Shown: piece after piece, positions 26,400 through 37,858 of the stretch
Numbering within the stretch: the first letter of the stretch is position 1
Layout of the letters: every line of letters begins with the position of its first letter
Assembly: GCA_028023455.1 (NCBI GenBank)
Contig: JAQFVV010012497.1
Span: 3,720,001 to 3,784,000, forward strand
Reading direction: 5' to 3'
Source: Epiperipatus broadwayi
Taxonomy: Eukaryota; Onychophora; Udeonychophora; Euonychophora; Peripatidae
Length of the DNA: 64,000 nt
Notes under the pieces: model-generated
The model's database searches: none
Told to the model about the DNA's origin: nothing
Seen by the model: the letters and a program-made list of their open reading frames with translations, nothing else
Made by a program: the position numbers and the translations under genes

Positions 26400-28330
26400 G
26401 CTTACTTTATAATGACAAATAAGAAAGAACATTCATTTGGGCAGATGGGAATAGAAAGAACTCCTGATTTATGTCTTGTTTTGACAAAAAATAGTTCACC
26501 ATTATCTGCTGAACTATTGATATTAGATCATTTCTCCTATTTATGGCCAGTATAAATCAAGTCTAATCATTTTTGGAATCTCATTACTATAACTTAAATT
26601 TATCCTGTTCGAAGATAGAATTAAAAAAAAAACTAATTGGAGACAATTTATTGGAAATCTTGAAAAAAGAATTAATAGAATCTCTCTTCTTTTTGCTGTG
26701 ATAGGTTTAACAAACTCTTAATAACAGCTGCCAGAGAGTCTATGTCTCATGAATATTGTAAGCAATTGCTCTTTATAGTCAATTATTGTGTAAGACAGAT
26801 CTGGAAATCACAGTTAAACTTATAAAATGACTGGATAGGGCTAGAAAAGAAAATTGAAGAGAGATCATGAAGGAGATCTTTGTAAAGTCAGGCATTTTTA
26901 TAAAAGCTTGGTGAATATAAAAGTATATCTAAAAAATCTTTATTTTTACTGCTAATCAAATTGCCAATATTATATACAAGATTTCTAAACCCATGATTGA
27001 TTGAATGTGGAAAAGCATCAGCACAGATTAATTGCATCTTTTTCACAGTCTTCTTATTATATCAACCTGATAATTCCTATAGTTGCTAGTGAATTTAAAC
27101 TTGCCCTTGTCTTAAATCAGGAAAATCCCCATGAGCTTAAGTTTTTAAAAAATTCAGGTCTAAAACTAAGGCATGGTTATGGGAATTATTTAGTTGAATA
27201 ACATTATTCATAGAGGAAGATTTCCAAAAATTTGATATACAAGCAAAACTATAGTAGTCTTAAAATCAAACAAAGCAAAATAATTCTAAAAATTATTGTC
27301 CAATATCATAATTATGTGTTTCCTATGAGCTTTTTGAAATAATCATATTACCCAGAATTTTGCTAACAATTGAGAATCAGCCTCCTATAGATCAGGATGG
27401 TTTTAGGCCAGAAAGAAACTTCTGTGATCAAGCTTTATTTTTACAAACTCACATTGACAAATACTTTAGAAATAAATTAAAAATTGGAGCTACTTTTATT
27501 GATCTAACATTAGCTTATAATTCTGTTTGGAAAAAGTGGTCTAAGAGTTTTTAAAATTCTTAAATGCAGACAAACCATTAATTTACTTGACAAATTGCTG
27601 TCCAATAGAGAAATTAAATTGACATTAAATAATCATTGCAGTAAATACAAAATTTTACAAAAAAACTCTACAGGATTTATATCTCTCACATACTTTATTT
27701 AATATATTCATCAGTGATCTTCCAAACAAAGAATGCAGGAAATTTATCTATGTTGATGATATTGTTTTGATTTCTCAAAACAAATCCTTTCTTGAAAAGT
27801 CTTTCAATAAGAATATGATTTCAAATATTGGACTCTTTCTCCTAATGCAATGAAGACAATATCTTCAGTTTTTATCTAATCAACAAGAAATCATCTTGTA
27901 ATCTAAACATAACCTTTTGCAATAGTAGTGTGAAGTATGATCCTATCCCATACTATTTAGGAGTGACCTTGCATTTATTTAAGATTAAAATAAAATGAAT
28001 TTATAGGAATAAATTTTGCTGGAATTCCTTGGAGTTGTGTTGCAAGTACTTTACAAACAGCTTGTTTAGTGTTATCACATTCAGGTGGTGAATATTGTGT
28101 CCCTGTTTGAAAAAAAAAGTTCTTATAATAAATTTCTGGATACTCTAAAAAATATTACCCTTAGAAATATTAACAGCATATCTAAATTTACTTCTTTACA
28201 GTGACTTCCTATTCTTCCCCATATTCCTCCTCAAGATAAAGAAATTGTCTCACAGAAAATTTATAAAAATCCTGTTAAGTAGGATTGGATTTCCCACCAT
28301 AAGACAATTCAAATCATGATCCTTTTTTTG
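26400..28330 (+). pseudogene. Non-LTR retrotransposon EN-RT relic (type with DLTxAYxxVW motif)
   Basis: Fragments in the correct order identify a whole broken ORF2. ERTPDLCLVLTKN near 26455 is the endonuclease end (family 'NPDLCFVS'). A linker follows, then GFRPERNFCDQALFLQTHIDKYF and LKIGATFIDLTLAYNSVW (27400-27530, RT palm block A with its aspartate). FNIFISDLP near 27700 and KFIYVDDIVLISQNKSFLE (27735-27790, the catalytic YxDD as YVDD) come next. Multiple frameshifts and stops separate them. In the family the protein performs target-primed reverse transcription. Assignment to an RTE-like clade is inference. Confidence 0.7.
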
Positions 28331-28549
28331 GATGTTCAATCAAGAATTCACAGTTAAGATATGGCATGAAAATGGAATTATTATTAGATTACAAATAAAT
28401 ATCTTCTTTTTCAGAACCAACAATAAAGCCAAGGAGTTTGATCTTTCTAGTCACAAGAGGAATGTCATCGACAGATTTAGAACAACTTATGATCATTATT
28501 CTCATCTGTTACATAAATGAAATTTATCAGTCACTGATCTATCCGCAGA

Positions 28550-28650
28550 GAGGTGAATAATAACACTAGAAACATTGTTATATATAACTTGTGTGTTATT
28601 ACCAACACTTGAATGTATTAGAAAAATTTAAGTAAAGTTCGAATTTTTTT
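28550..28650 (+). repeat. SINE-2 family 3' fragment
   Basis: GAATAATAACACTAGAAACATTG and TTACCAACACTTGAATGTATT, then an AAATTTAAGTAAAG tail, match the 3' half of the family at 1550-1640 and 36720-36815. Confidence 0.5.
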
Positions 28651-29590
28651 GAAAACAAATTAGATGATGAAAATAGACGAATATATACTGTATATATATA
28701 TTATAATTGTTTTTTACTAAATGTAAAATAATTTGTCTACCTATTTTATTACGTATATAGGCAGTATATTTTAATATATATGAAGTTTAAAATTTAATAT
28801 GATTCAACAAACTCTAATATATTTGCTTAAGGGGTTAAAATTGATTGTTGTTGTCATCTAAATGACATTGAAGACCTTAACCAATTTACTAATAGTAAAA
28901 GAAATTATAAAAATCCAGGTCATTTTTTTGCATATATATAATACATAAAAAAAATTTTAAATCAAGTTTCACTCTTTTATAATTCTTTTCCATTTTGGTT
29001 TTATATTTTATTCAATTCAAATGGCAACTATATCTATTTTTTAATATAAAAAAAACAACAAAAAAAAAACAATGACATAAATTGAAAGTAATATATATAT
29101 ATATATTAGTGACTTTATTTATTTTTATTTAGTATTAAAATTGTCAAATAATTGGATGCAATTTTTTTACTACGGGTTCTAAACATATAAACACATTTAT
29201 CATTATTATTAGGCGACATTAAATTACCCTAACAATCGCACGAATAGCATTTTTATACATTGGTCTCGCATAATTGGGAGTTTTCTATATTACAGAAAGG
29301 CATTTACTAGTAGATTATATCTCATTGATGGTCATCCTCTTAATTTTTTTATCCCTATCATTTCTGTGCACCACATACTTTTCTAATGAATTAAATCAAC
29401 TCATAATATGATCAAAATAGGATGATTTAAATCTGATTACTTTGCTCCTTCAAATAATGAGTCAGCTCTAATCTGACAAATATATTTACTTGTAGGTTTA
29501 TCTCACAGTCCCCAGAACTTTCCAAAAGTTTTCATCAGCACTACAGTTCAAAAGGATTGATCTTTTCCTATTATTCTTCTTTCAGTTCCT
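28651..29590. other. AT-rich stretch without a recognised gene
   Basis: Contains a TA microsatellite near 29090-29106 and poly-A tracts. Nothing else is supported. Confidence 0.5.
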
Positions 29591-29594
29591 GTGT

Positions 29595-29805
29595 GAGGAA
29601 AACTCTAGACCTCGAGATCCATAGACCTCAACTCCACCTCATCATTTATAGCATTCAAACTTCTTACGAGTTCCTAAGCAATAAACCATCTGATTATTTA
29701 TTAGCCTTCAATAGTTTAATACAGTGATAGAGTAATATTCTTTGGAGCTCTTCGGTTCCAATGCTTGAACTTTTTATGAATTCCCAAGCAACAAATGGTT
29801 CAATT
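29595..29805 (+). repeat. SINE-1, two tandem partial copies
   Basis: The first copy (29595-29700) has GACCTCGAGATCCATAGACC and the end CTTACGAGTTCCTAAGCAAT. The second (about 29705-29800) has AATACAGTGATAGAGTAATA and ATGAATTCCCAAGCAACAAA. They lie head to tail, as in the pair at 548-720. Confidence 0.6.
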
Positions 29806-31499
29806 AATATTATTATTATTCATTGTTTAATTTTTCCATTCATAGAGTCCTATGAAATACCATAGCTCAAACAATTTTGATATTTATTTTTAAAACATTT
29901 TTTTTTTATTCACTGATGATTTACACTTAATATTAGTCCTGAATACAATGATTCTACTAAATGTTCAAATAACAAGAGCACTTCTCCCTCTTCTAGGTTG
30001 TCTAGTGTAATCTTGAGTAAATCAGTAGTTACCTGATGATATTGCAGTTTAATTTTTACCCCCAGATTGGTTTTTAGATTTTTACCAAGCTATAATCAGT
30101 GTAGTCATGCATATAGTACCCATATTTAACTTCCTTTTTTTTTTTTTTTTTTTTACTATCAAGCTAATATCTTGAAATTAAATCAAGCAAATTTCTGCAT
30201 ATTATGCAGATCTGATATCAAGTTGTAATTATATATTTAGTAATATCAATTCTATTCTAACAGTAGATACTTTTATTTCTAATTAGAGATATTAATAACA
30301 ATATAATAGCCCTTGACTTTTTGAGCTTATTATAGTATTATAAACACTTTTTTTTTCTAACCAGTACACCATTTATTAATCAATGTTTACCAGATAGTAG
30401 TTGTTTTGTTAATATTAACATTTCTAGATAAAAAAATGTACCTATAGTTAGAAAAGAAGTTAGCAGTCTTTGCAAACAAGTATAGTCATTACAACTCCAT
30501 AAGAAAAAGTATAATGATAATGATGATGATGATATACTTGAGATGACTTTTGTGATGACTACATGAACCAATCTGTAAACATGCTAGTCTATTATTCTAC
30601 TTTTTTTATTTTTCCAACAACACTTTGTCTAAATATAACTTACCAATATATTTTACCCACAAATTCACTATAAAACATACTCTTAAGAAGTCTTGTAATG
30701 ATTTTTCATTTCATCCGTTCAATCCAATGAAGATATGATTTTATAACAGTGAGTTATATATTATTAAATCCAGAAAATTGAAGAACATATTGATTGATCT
30801 TACGGTCTTTCTACTGTACTTTTAAAATTTTGCAGATCATTCTTAAATGAAACTTTTCTTAAACTTTTTTGTTACATCTAAGGATGGCAATAAATTAGAT
30901 AAAATAGTAATAGTTTTTCACTTTGATGAAATATTATTCTCATTAATTTTTTAAAAAACAGCAGAAGTATGTGTTGTACCAGATTATCAATAAGTCCATC
31001 TTTCTATTTAAAAAGCTACCAAGATATTTAAAGTCATTTTATTCTCAAGTTAATAAACATTCAAACCAAAAATTACTGATGACTTTTCTTCATCACTGAT
31101 TTAAAAGTTTTGAGGATTTTGAACATTTATTAGTAAATCAAAGTCTTTAAATGTTGCATTCAAAACATTAAGTACATTCTGTCAATTATCTTTTGAACTG
31201 GAAAAATAGCACAATCATTGACATTCTGTAATTCTAGAATCCAAGGAGTTGAAATTCTTGTTTTTGCTTTTAATTAATTCAAATTCAAATTTCCACCAAT
31301 CAAAACTGTATTGCATCTTGAGTCTTGATTCATCAAGTTATTTATGCATATTTCCCACAACCACAGCTATAAAAATCAAACACAATGTTATAGCAACTAT
31401 ACATGATTAATTAACATCCATTTTATTTCAAATGTCTGAGATTTTCCACCTATAGTAATAACACTTTTTCTCATTTCATCATGTAAAATCTGTATAATG
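29806..31499. other. AT-rich stretch without a recognised gene
   Basis: Contains a poly-T tract (about 30130-30153). On the minus strand, 31190-31330 reads LIGGNLNLN, which faintly recalls a LINE endonuclease GGDFN motif. It is too short and isolated to call. Confidence 0.45.
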
Positions 31500-32010
31500 T
31501 TAATAAATTTTGATGAACAATGAACTAATTTCAAATACTGCCATAAGTCTGTTCAATTACCCCAGTCAAATGCCTTGAACAAGTCAATAAAATTATTCTT
31601 TTGCTTATGGCATTCTTTTTTGCACTTCCATGGCAATAAAAAACATATTTGTAATGCTTGATTCTCTAAAACCATATTGAATTGTCAAGCATTGGTGGTC
31701 GAGAGGTCAACACAGATGTCTTACAAGCAGTTGTCCCGGGTTAGCAGGTTCACTTCCCGGCCGATGCTATGACACATGAAAAAAATAAAACCATATTAAA
31801 TTTCTGAACCATTCATCTATGACTGAAAACCAATTCAACAAAATTGTTGAAAGTATTTTTGCTGTAGGGAATAATAAAAACATATTCCATGTAGTTATTG
31901 CAATCTTGTCTACTGGAACAATAAAAGTAATTTTAAGATGAGGCAGCATAACCTCAAGAGTCCATAAACTCCTAAAATATTTGATTATTTTTTGAAATGT
32001 CATATGTTGT
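31500..32010 (-). pseudogene. Non-LTR reverse transcriptase relic, interrupted by a tRNA-Gly retroposon
   Basis: On the minus strand, 32000-31800 reads TTWNMFLLFPTAKILSTILLNWF, matching RT block 'NYRxISLLSxxxKVLxRILLNRL'. After the insertion at 31684-31787 the frame continues with an FRESSIT segment (family GFRKGRST). Near 31590-31540 it reads FIDLFKAFDWVN-like sequence with frame breaks, the RT palm block A. The RT is of the RTE/CFDP2-like LINE type. The catalytic YADD region is lost. The 78-residue open frame is only one piece of it. Confidence 0.65.
31669..31802 (+). mobile_element. tRNA-Gly-derived short retroposon with target-site duplication
   Basis: The tRNA-like body (31689-31767) has 7-bp acceptor halves GCATTGG and CCGATGC and a D-arm-like GGTGGTCGAGAGGTCAACA. 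An anticodon-loop region (TCTTACAAG) and a B box GGTTCACTTCC follow, with about 8 extra bases before the T arm. Then come ATGACACATG and a short poly-A. Flanking 15-bp direct repeats (AAACCATATTGAATT at 31669-31683 and AAACCATATTAAATT at 31788-31802) mark it as a retroposed insertion into the RT relic. It belongs with the copy at 32257, which has the same tail. Confidence 0.75.
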
Positions 32011-32256
32011 TAATGATATATTATTAGATCTATAATTGGTTTAGTTTTAAAACATTTCACTTTTTTGGATTTCAGGTATACTAGCATGGTAGTAAAAAAA
32101 GGAGCTAAAAATGATTATCAAATACATAACTGCATAGATTCCAACCATAAATTCAATTCGTTTAAAAAAAAAAAAAAGACACATTTATTTTAAAGACACT
32201 AAATAATTACTGGCAATATGTTACACTTTTATAATTTTTTGTTGATAAAAGAATAC

Positions 32257-32351
32257 ATGTTGGTGGCCTAGTGGTTAACATAGCTGCCTTCCAAGCAGCT
32301 GGCCCGGGTTCGCTTCCCAGTCAACATATTTGACATATGAAAAAAAAAAAG
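32257..32351 (+). mobile_element. tRNA-Gly(TCC)-like retroposon with poly-A tail
   Basis: Positions 32257-32327 fold as a near-perfect tRNA: acceptor ATGTTGG with TCAACAT, anticodon arm GCTGC-CTTCCAA-GCAGC with anticodon TCC, and a T arm around TTCGCTT with one mismatch. It continues into TTTGACATATG and about 11 A, the same tail as the 31689 copy (TGACACATG, poly-A). Short direct repeats AAAAGAATA flank it. A functional tRNA gene would need a T-run terminator just downstream; poly-A is seen instead, so I favour a retroposon or tRNA pseudogene. Confidence 0.75.
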
Positions 32352-32756
32352 AATAAATTTAAAACAAATTCTCTATTTTTGTGTAATTTTTTTTCTTTAC
32401 GTAATACCATATGTTATTCAAGCCATGGCTCTATTCTGATTTTATGTTTTTGAAAGCTATTTAGTTTTAATGTTTTTTTTTTTCTCATACCTTTTTTGTT
32501 TTCAACCAATACTTCTTTTATATATATTTTCTGTAAATATTTTTCTTTACCTTTTTCATGAACTCTATCAATAACAAGCATTGAACACAATTTTTTAAAC
32601 CATAATTCTGCAGACATTCTTAGTGATAACTACTATGTTTGTAAAAAAAAAAATCCAAATAAAATCAAGAGGTTTTTACTTCAGAGGAAGACACAAATGT
32701 CTAAACAAACAAGAGTATTGGTGCTGTCAGCACACACTGGGCCATGTTAGTCAGCA

Positions 32757-33112
32757 ACTGGTAACTCTTTACTTGGTAGGAGAATTATTGACTCTGGGAA
32801 GAGGAAGTTCACCAAATATTTCAGTGTCATGAACACTCATAGACATTGCCTTTATGCTAGCTACTATTTCAACTGGATCATTTGGAACTCTATCTTCATA
32901 TTCTATATCATGCTTCTGTGGTTGAGCACGTTGTAATGCTGTAAAGTTATTATGTGGAATAGCCATAGATAATGATGCTGATATTTGAAGAGGATGAGTT
33001 TTTGCTTTTCCTGACAGACCATAATTATTTTCAATATCTTCACTTTAATTTTCCTCTGATGAACTGCTAGAAGACAAATCATCATGAAGACCATCAATGG
33101 GAAAAATAGCAT
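32757..33112 (-). pseudogene. PRAS40/Lobe (AKT1S1)-like C-terminal fragment with a stop codon
   Basis: One minus-strand frame reads from about 33112 to the stop near 32786. It has an acidic/serine segment (DDLSSSSSSEEN), an in-frame TAA near 33047, then THPLQISASLSMAIP and finally DPVEIVASIKAMSMSVHDTEIFGELPLPRVN. The last part matches the conserved C-terminus of PRAS40 (pattern 'IAxSMRAL...DTxxFGxLPRPRLN'), an AKT substrate and TORC1 inhibitor, called Lobe in flies. The S/E-rich part and the 'K(S/T)xPxxxSxP' part also lie in the expected order. An upstream pyrimidine tract and TTCTAG near 33205 could be a splice acceptor. The stop, and the missing C-terminal lysine-rich tail, suggest a broken gene copy rather than a working exon. 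Confidence 0.5.
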
Positions 33113-33229
33113 CAGAAGTCAAGAAAATAAACTCAAAAACTAGTCTGTTGATAAAGATGGCGCTGCCATTAAATACTGATTACTCAAGCTTGTCATAGAT
33201 GGTTCTAGAATAAAAAAAAGAAAAGAAGA

Positions 33230-34592
33230 TAAGCTTTTATTTCCTGTAGTAAAATGTAAGAATCAAATGTTATTACGCTGGTATAGAAATATTCAAATAT
33301 TCAATATTTAAACTTATTAAGCATTATGATACTGATGCTATGATTAAATCATTTTTTTCTGTATTTTTTTTTCGCCACGAATTGACAGGGGATTGACTTA
33401 TTTAAGTCACACACACACAACCTGCTTTCAGTTTCCAGACAACAAATCTGTAAGTCAAGCTTTTAAAAAACGTTTATAAAAATTAAAACAGTGGCAAAAT
33501 TCTTTATACAATAGTGTCATCCAGTGCAAGCCGTAGGAAATGGTGATCATGCGATATGTTAATCTTTTAGCGAACTTTTTACAGTTTTTAAGAATAAAAG
33601 TCAGTTTATTTCAAGTTAAAAGAATAGCAAACAATAATAATCAGCCGTAAATTATAATCAAATATTACTTTGTGGAATCCTATTGTTTAGTAACTACCAT
33701 TTTATTTCAAGCAGATAATTTATCACATTTAATCCAAAACTATTAAATCCAAGATTTAAAATTTATCACAAGATTTGCCTCATTTATTTCTGTTGATAAA
33801 ATATAAAGGCGTAGATTATTAATTTTGACGATATATTTTTTTTCCGTAAAGAATAATCCCCCTCTCCCTCAATTATAATTAGCAAAACTGCTTTTTAACA
33901 TCTCTTTAATCTTTCCCTTGATGATATTAATTAATTTTTTGCACCTGATACCACATCAAAATCTTTCACTTTCTAAACAATTATGAAATTATGACATTTA
34001 ATATTCAACGTGGGGCTCAATAAAAGCACCTATCAACTTTCAAATATTCAAATTCATTTTTCTTTTCTATTTTCTAATTAACAATTCAGTTGACATTTAG
34101 ATGGCGCCATCTGGTATAAATATTGTTAATGAAGGAAGTTTGTAATTATCAAAGTTCTTTAAAAAGATTGAAGTTCTTTTATCATTAATTGTTTGTTGCA
34201 GTTGTTTTTTAATACAATAAATGAAAAATATTCTATCAATAGATAGAGAAAAAAAATATTTTGCTTGCTTGTTTTAAATTATTTACATTTTAAAAACCAA
34301 TATATAAAAAAGTTGAATTTCAGAATAAATAAACAAATTGTATAGAATACAACTAAAAATTATAAAAAATAATATCAATAAAACAAAAATTATATATATT
34401 TTTCATAAATAATGGGATTCTAAAAAAATCATACATTGCTTATTAATATATGTATTAGAAAGAAAGAAAACTTGTTTCAAGTTTAATATTTGCATTTTCT
34501 TTTCTTTTTTTTTATATAATCAAATAGTATTTTTTATTATTACAGTTATATAATATTTATTAATAATATTGCTTTTATATCTATTTAATATG
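33230..34592. other. Stretch without a recognised gene
   Basis: Contains a 14-bp perfect palindrome AGATGGCGCCATCT near 34100 and a (CA)n near 33410. A lower-AT segment (33500-33600) shows no readable frame. Confidence 0.45.
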
Positions 34593-34828
34593 TAATATTT
34601 AAACAGCATTAACTGTTGCACATGCGCTTTGGGTTTTAACTATAAAATGAATGAATACTAACACTTCAAACACATAATAAAGTATTTGGAAAAGATAGAA
34701 TGGCCAAAGTGGCCATCTATCTTTTCGAACCCAAACGCGTTATCATGTGTTTGAAGTGTTAGTATTTATTCATTTTATAGTTAAAACCTAAAGCGCATGT
34801 GCAACAGTTTAATGCTGTTTAAATATTA
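34593..34828. repeat. Foldback element with ~110-bp near-perfect arms
   Basis: The left arm (34593-34701) and right arm (34715-34828) are inverse complements with only a few differences. They share TTGCACATGCGCTTT, a TAACTATAAAATGAAT-type segment and AACACTTCAAACACAT, and meet at GGCC-AAAGT-GGCC. There is no coding capacity. Arms this similar suggest a recent insertion of a foldback MITE. It lies between the PRAS40-like fragment and the possible exon at 35467. Confidence 0.75.
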
Positions 34829-35461
34829 CAGTTTATAAAAAACATCGCACTATATAAAATAATTGACTTATCTATTTAATATGTTAAATTGTAACGTTTT
34901 AAAATAAATTTTGTTGAAGATCGGTGGTCAAATATTTTTTGCTGGATCACTGTGTCTTTGAAGTCATAAAATCTATTTTCTGCTGGAAGATTTAAATCAG
35001 TAGAACACACTATTTACTCTTAAAATTGATATTATTCACAGAGCAACTAAGTCTGAATGTGTTACTACAATATTCACTAGTCAAATTCTTAAAGAACCAT
35101 TTTTTAAATAAACTTGCAAAACACCAACTTTTTCTTATCACATCTAATCTGTTGATCTATCAAAAGATGTCCTCAAATAATAAAGTAAAAATTAATAATT
35201 TTAATAAGCCTATAAATAAATTACTGCTATAAGATATGTAATTCTGAAAAAACAAACTTATTCATGGACTTGATGCAGGTTTGCTAAAAAATTATTTCTT
35301 AGAAATACGACTTGTGAATTGTTGTAATAATATATTCATATTTAATTGTTTCACAAATAAATTGACATTTTCAGCATTACATATTCATCATTGTACATAA
35401 TCCTGTAAATGATCATGTGACTTCAGTTTGATTTTATGGATACTCATTTACTATTATTATA
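34829..35461. other. AT-rich stretch without a recognised gene
   Basis: A 68-residue open frame (35026-35232) has AT-driven composition and no motif. Nothing else is supported. Confidence 0.45.
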
Positions 35462-35466
35462 ATACA

Positions 35467-35618
35467 GGTATTGATCCAACAAGTTAAGCACATGAAGGAA
35501 AAAATTGAAACTTTTTTTAATCAGATACAGAGACATCACAGTCATTTCAGAAAAATAATTTTGGTTACATTCTTGACAGCCAGAAGTGAAAGACCAGGTT
35601 CAATAACAAAAACATGGG
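35467..35618 (+). other. Possible exon (splice-like borders)
   Basis: The sequence before it (TTATTATAATACAG) looks like a splice acceptor, and GTAAGAG at 35619 looks like a donor. Between them is an open frame containing QVKHMKEKIETFFNQIQ, HHSHFRKIILVTFLTARS and PGSITKTW. The hydrophobic strand plus TARS distantly recalls the N-terminal segment of PRAS40 (approximately 'FRxxTGxELVLLTA'). That would be notable because a PRAS40-like C-terminus lies 2.5 kb away on the opposite strand. The resemblance is weak and the exon call is tentative. Confidence 0.3.
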
Positions 35619-35779
35619 TAAGAGCAGATTGTGAAACAAAACCTTTAAGGATTTGTGCAAACTTTAATGACACTGAAAATGTGCCCCATGTTTGTTCTAT
35701 ATGACCTGCATATTAAATTTATTACTTTTAAAACAATACCAAAAATTGATTTGAAGTTTTAAGTATAATTAATAATGAA

Positions 35780-35985
35780 CTGATAAAATATTAATGGAAG
35801 TAAAAGATATGAGAAAAAAATGTGAAAGGAGAAACAATGAGTACAATCAAAATAAGATACGGCAGAATTGTGAAGAAAAAAGTAAAATCCAAATTATAAA
35901 TGGTAGAGATCTCCTAAATGAATTGAATAGGAAATTTCAAAAAGTGTCCAGAAAAGACAAGGACCAATATTGATTGGTGATGGCA
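35780..35985 (+). pseudogene. LINE EN-RT linker fragment
   Basis: One frame reads EVKDMRKKCERRNNEYNQ and later LLNELNRKFQKVSRKDKDQY. This resembles the basic linker between endonuclease and RT in CFDP2/RTE-like LINEs (pattern 'LNRxVxKxxRxDKxxY'). Stops follow directly. It may be a relic of the same family as 2835-3865. Confidence 0.4.
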
Positions 35986-36119
35986 GTTTCTTGTAATTAT
36001 AAGTTGAACTATTTCCATCATCTTGATTTAATTGTTAACTGTTTTTAGAACAATTTAAAACTTTATTTAAAAGTTTTAAATACTTTGTCACACTTTTAGT
36101 ATATAACATAATATTTCAA

Positions 36120-36385
36120 ATGTTAGTCTCCTTTTTTCTTCAGATGCTTCTGGTTTGATCAATGAGAGTATGTTCATAGAAATTAGTGATCTTTAGATTT
36201 ATGAATACTGAATTTTAAATGATGCTTTAACCAATTAAACTGTTTTGTCAGAGGTTTATCTACAAAGGTACTCCTGATTTCACCACTTTTTTCTTAAGGG
36301 CAAGATTATTAGTGGATTCCAAATATTGTGGATGATCACACTAGGTTGACATATAAAATCATAAGACATGTAAGTACCTTTAAAA
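36120..36385 (-). repeat. SINE-2 family copy (diverged)
   Basis: It matches the locus 44815-45060 in order: CTTCAGATGCTTCTGG, GAATACTGAATTTTAAATG, then CTCCTGATTTCACCACTTTTT and CACACTAGGTTGACATAT. The tRNA-like box region has decayed. A matching 3' segment (GTATTATTGCTAACAGTTGAATGTA) lies separately at about 36765-36815. Confidence 0.55.
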
Positions 36386-37743
36386 AAAAAAAATGTTTAC
36401 TTTTCCTCTCTGTCCTATATTTTCAATTGGAAGTAATAAATGTATTGAACAGAGAGAAAAAAAATTAAAAAATAACAAAATTTAAAGAAGATACTCACTT
36501 TATTGTAATAATCCATAATATTTGGAAGCTATTAATTGATCTTGACCTTAAAAATAAGAAGAGAGAAATCAGGAGGATCTTCATGGATAAATATATAAAA
36601 TTTCTACTAATTCTTTGCAGAATAGCATGATCTTAAATTCAAAATGCATCAATTTAAAGATTAATTGCTTGATTTATATATTATTGTTGATATTGGTCAG
36701 GCTAAAAATGCTTGAAGGAGAGAATAAAATAATACCACTCAATTCTGTATATTAACCTATGTATTATTGCTAACAGTTGAATGTATTTGAAAAGTTTAAA
36801 TAAAACTTAGAATTTTTTTTTAAAAACTGTAACAATTAAAATTACATAAAATTATATTTGCAAAATTGTTGAAAATAGAAAGAAGCTTGAAAAAACAGGT
36901 ATTTTTAAAGGATTCATGAATTCAAACCAAAAGTCAAATTATAATCAAAGTAACAAAGATAAACTTCAGATGAAAGGGAATATAGAAAAGAACTATATTG
37001 AAGACCTTTAAATAATGGAAGATAATGTCATAATAGTCTGAAAGTCATTGCTAAAGTTAAGATAACTAAATTTAAGATATTGTATAACAAATTTTGTAGG
37101 AAACTGAAAAAGAACCAATAAAAGTACTGATTGTATTATGATAATTATTTGTTAAAATAGTCAAGGCCTTCAGATTGAATGAAAACAATTTATATTATTA
37201 TATATATAAAAAAGATCTTTTGTACAATACAAATAAGATTATACAGAAAATCACATAACAAAGCCTTAATATTGAAAGTGAATTTCCAGATATTCAAACT
37301 GCTTTCACAAAAGTTTGTAAAATTAGTTGTCATTGATATGTGCATTGGATATTTGGCAAAATCATAGAATACAAAGAAAAATAGTTTTCACACATTTTAC
37401 TGATTATAACAACTTACAACTCAAAAATGAAGTAAAAAACCAAGAATTTTATTTCAGTTCTGATTATAACAAGTATTTTTTTTATATTTAATTGACCATA
37501 CTATATTGTCAAATACTCTTTAAAAAATGGGTATATCAAAACATTTCATTATTTTTATGAAAAATCTCCTATATAAATTAGAATCGATACTTAAAACAGA
37601 CTATAATGAAATGGATCATTTTCATATTGACAAAAAAGAAAGATAGATCTGCATATTATCATCTGCTCAATCAATTTTTATTCTGAATATATATAATAAA
37701 AAAATTCATGTTGGACAAAGGCAAGCATGAAAGAAATGTCAAA
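36386..37743. other. AT-rich stretch without a recognised gene
   Basis: Apart from the SINE-2 3' piece at 36707-36815, no supported feature. The open frame at 37179-37367 has no motif. Confidence 0.45.
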
Positions 37744-37858
37744 AACCTTAGATATAAACAGAGCAAAACTCTCCATACAGTATTGCCACCTGTGCTAAAC
37801 AGAGTAATCAATGGATGCTAGAAGGCTTGTGCATAAAATCCCTATCTAATGCCTACTC

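Noticed and set aside
31190-31330. LINE endonuclease motif GGNLNLN on the minus strand
   Set aside because: A single short match with no neighbouring endonuclease motif, and misplaced downstream of the RT blocks on the same strand.
32257-32327. Functional tRNA-Gly(TCC) gene
   Set aside because: The fold is good but a T-arm mismatch, a poly-A tail, flanking short repeats and a second copy with the same tail and clear target duplication favour a retroposon.
32402-32617. 67-residue lysine-rich minus-strand frame next to the PRAS40-like fragment
   Set aside because: No recognisable motif. It lies where a 3' UTR would be, and its composition fits AT-rich noncoding DNA.
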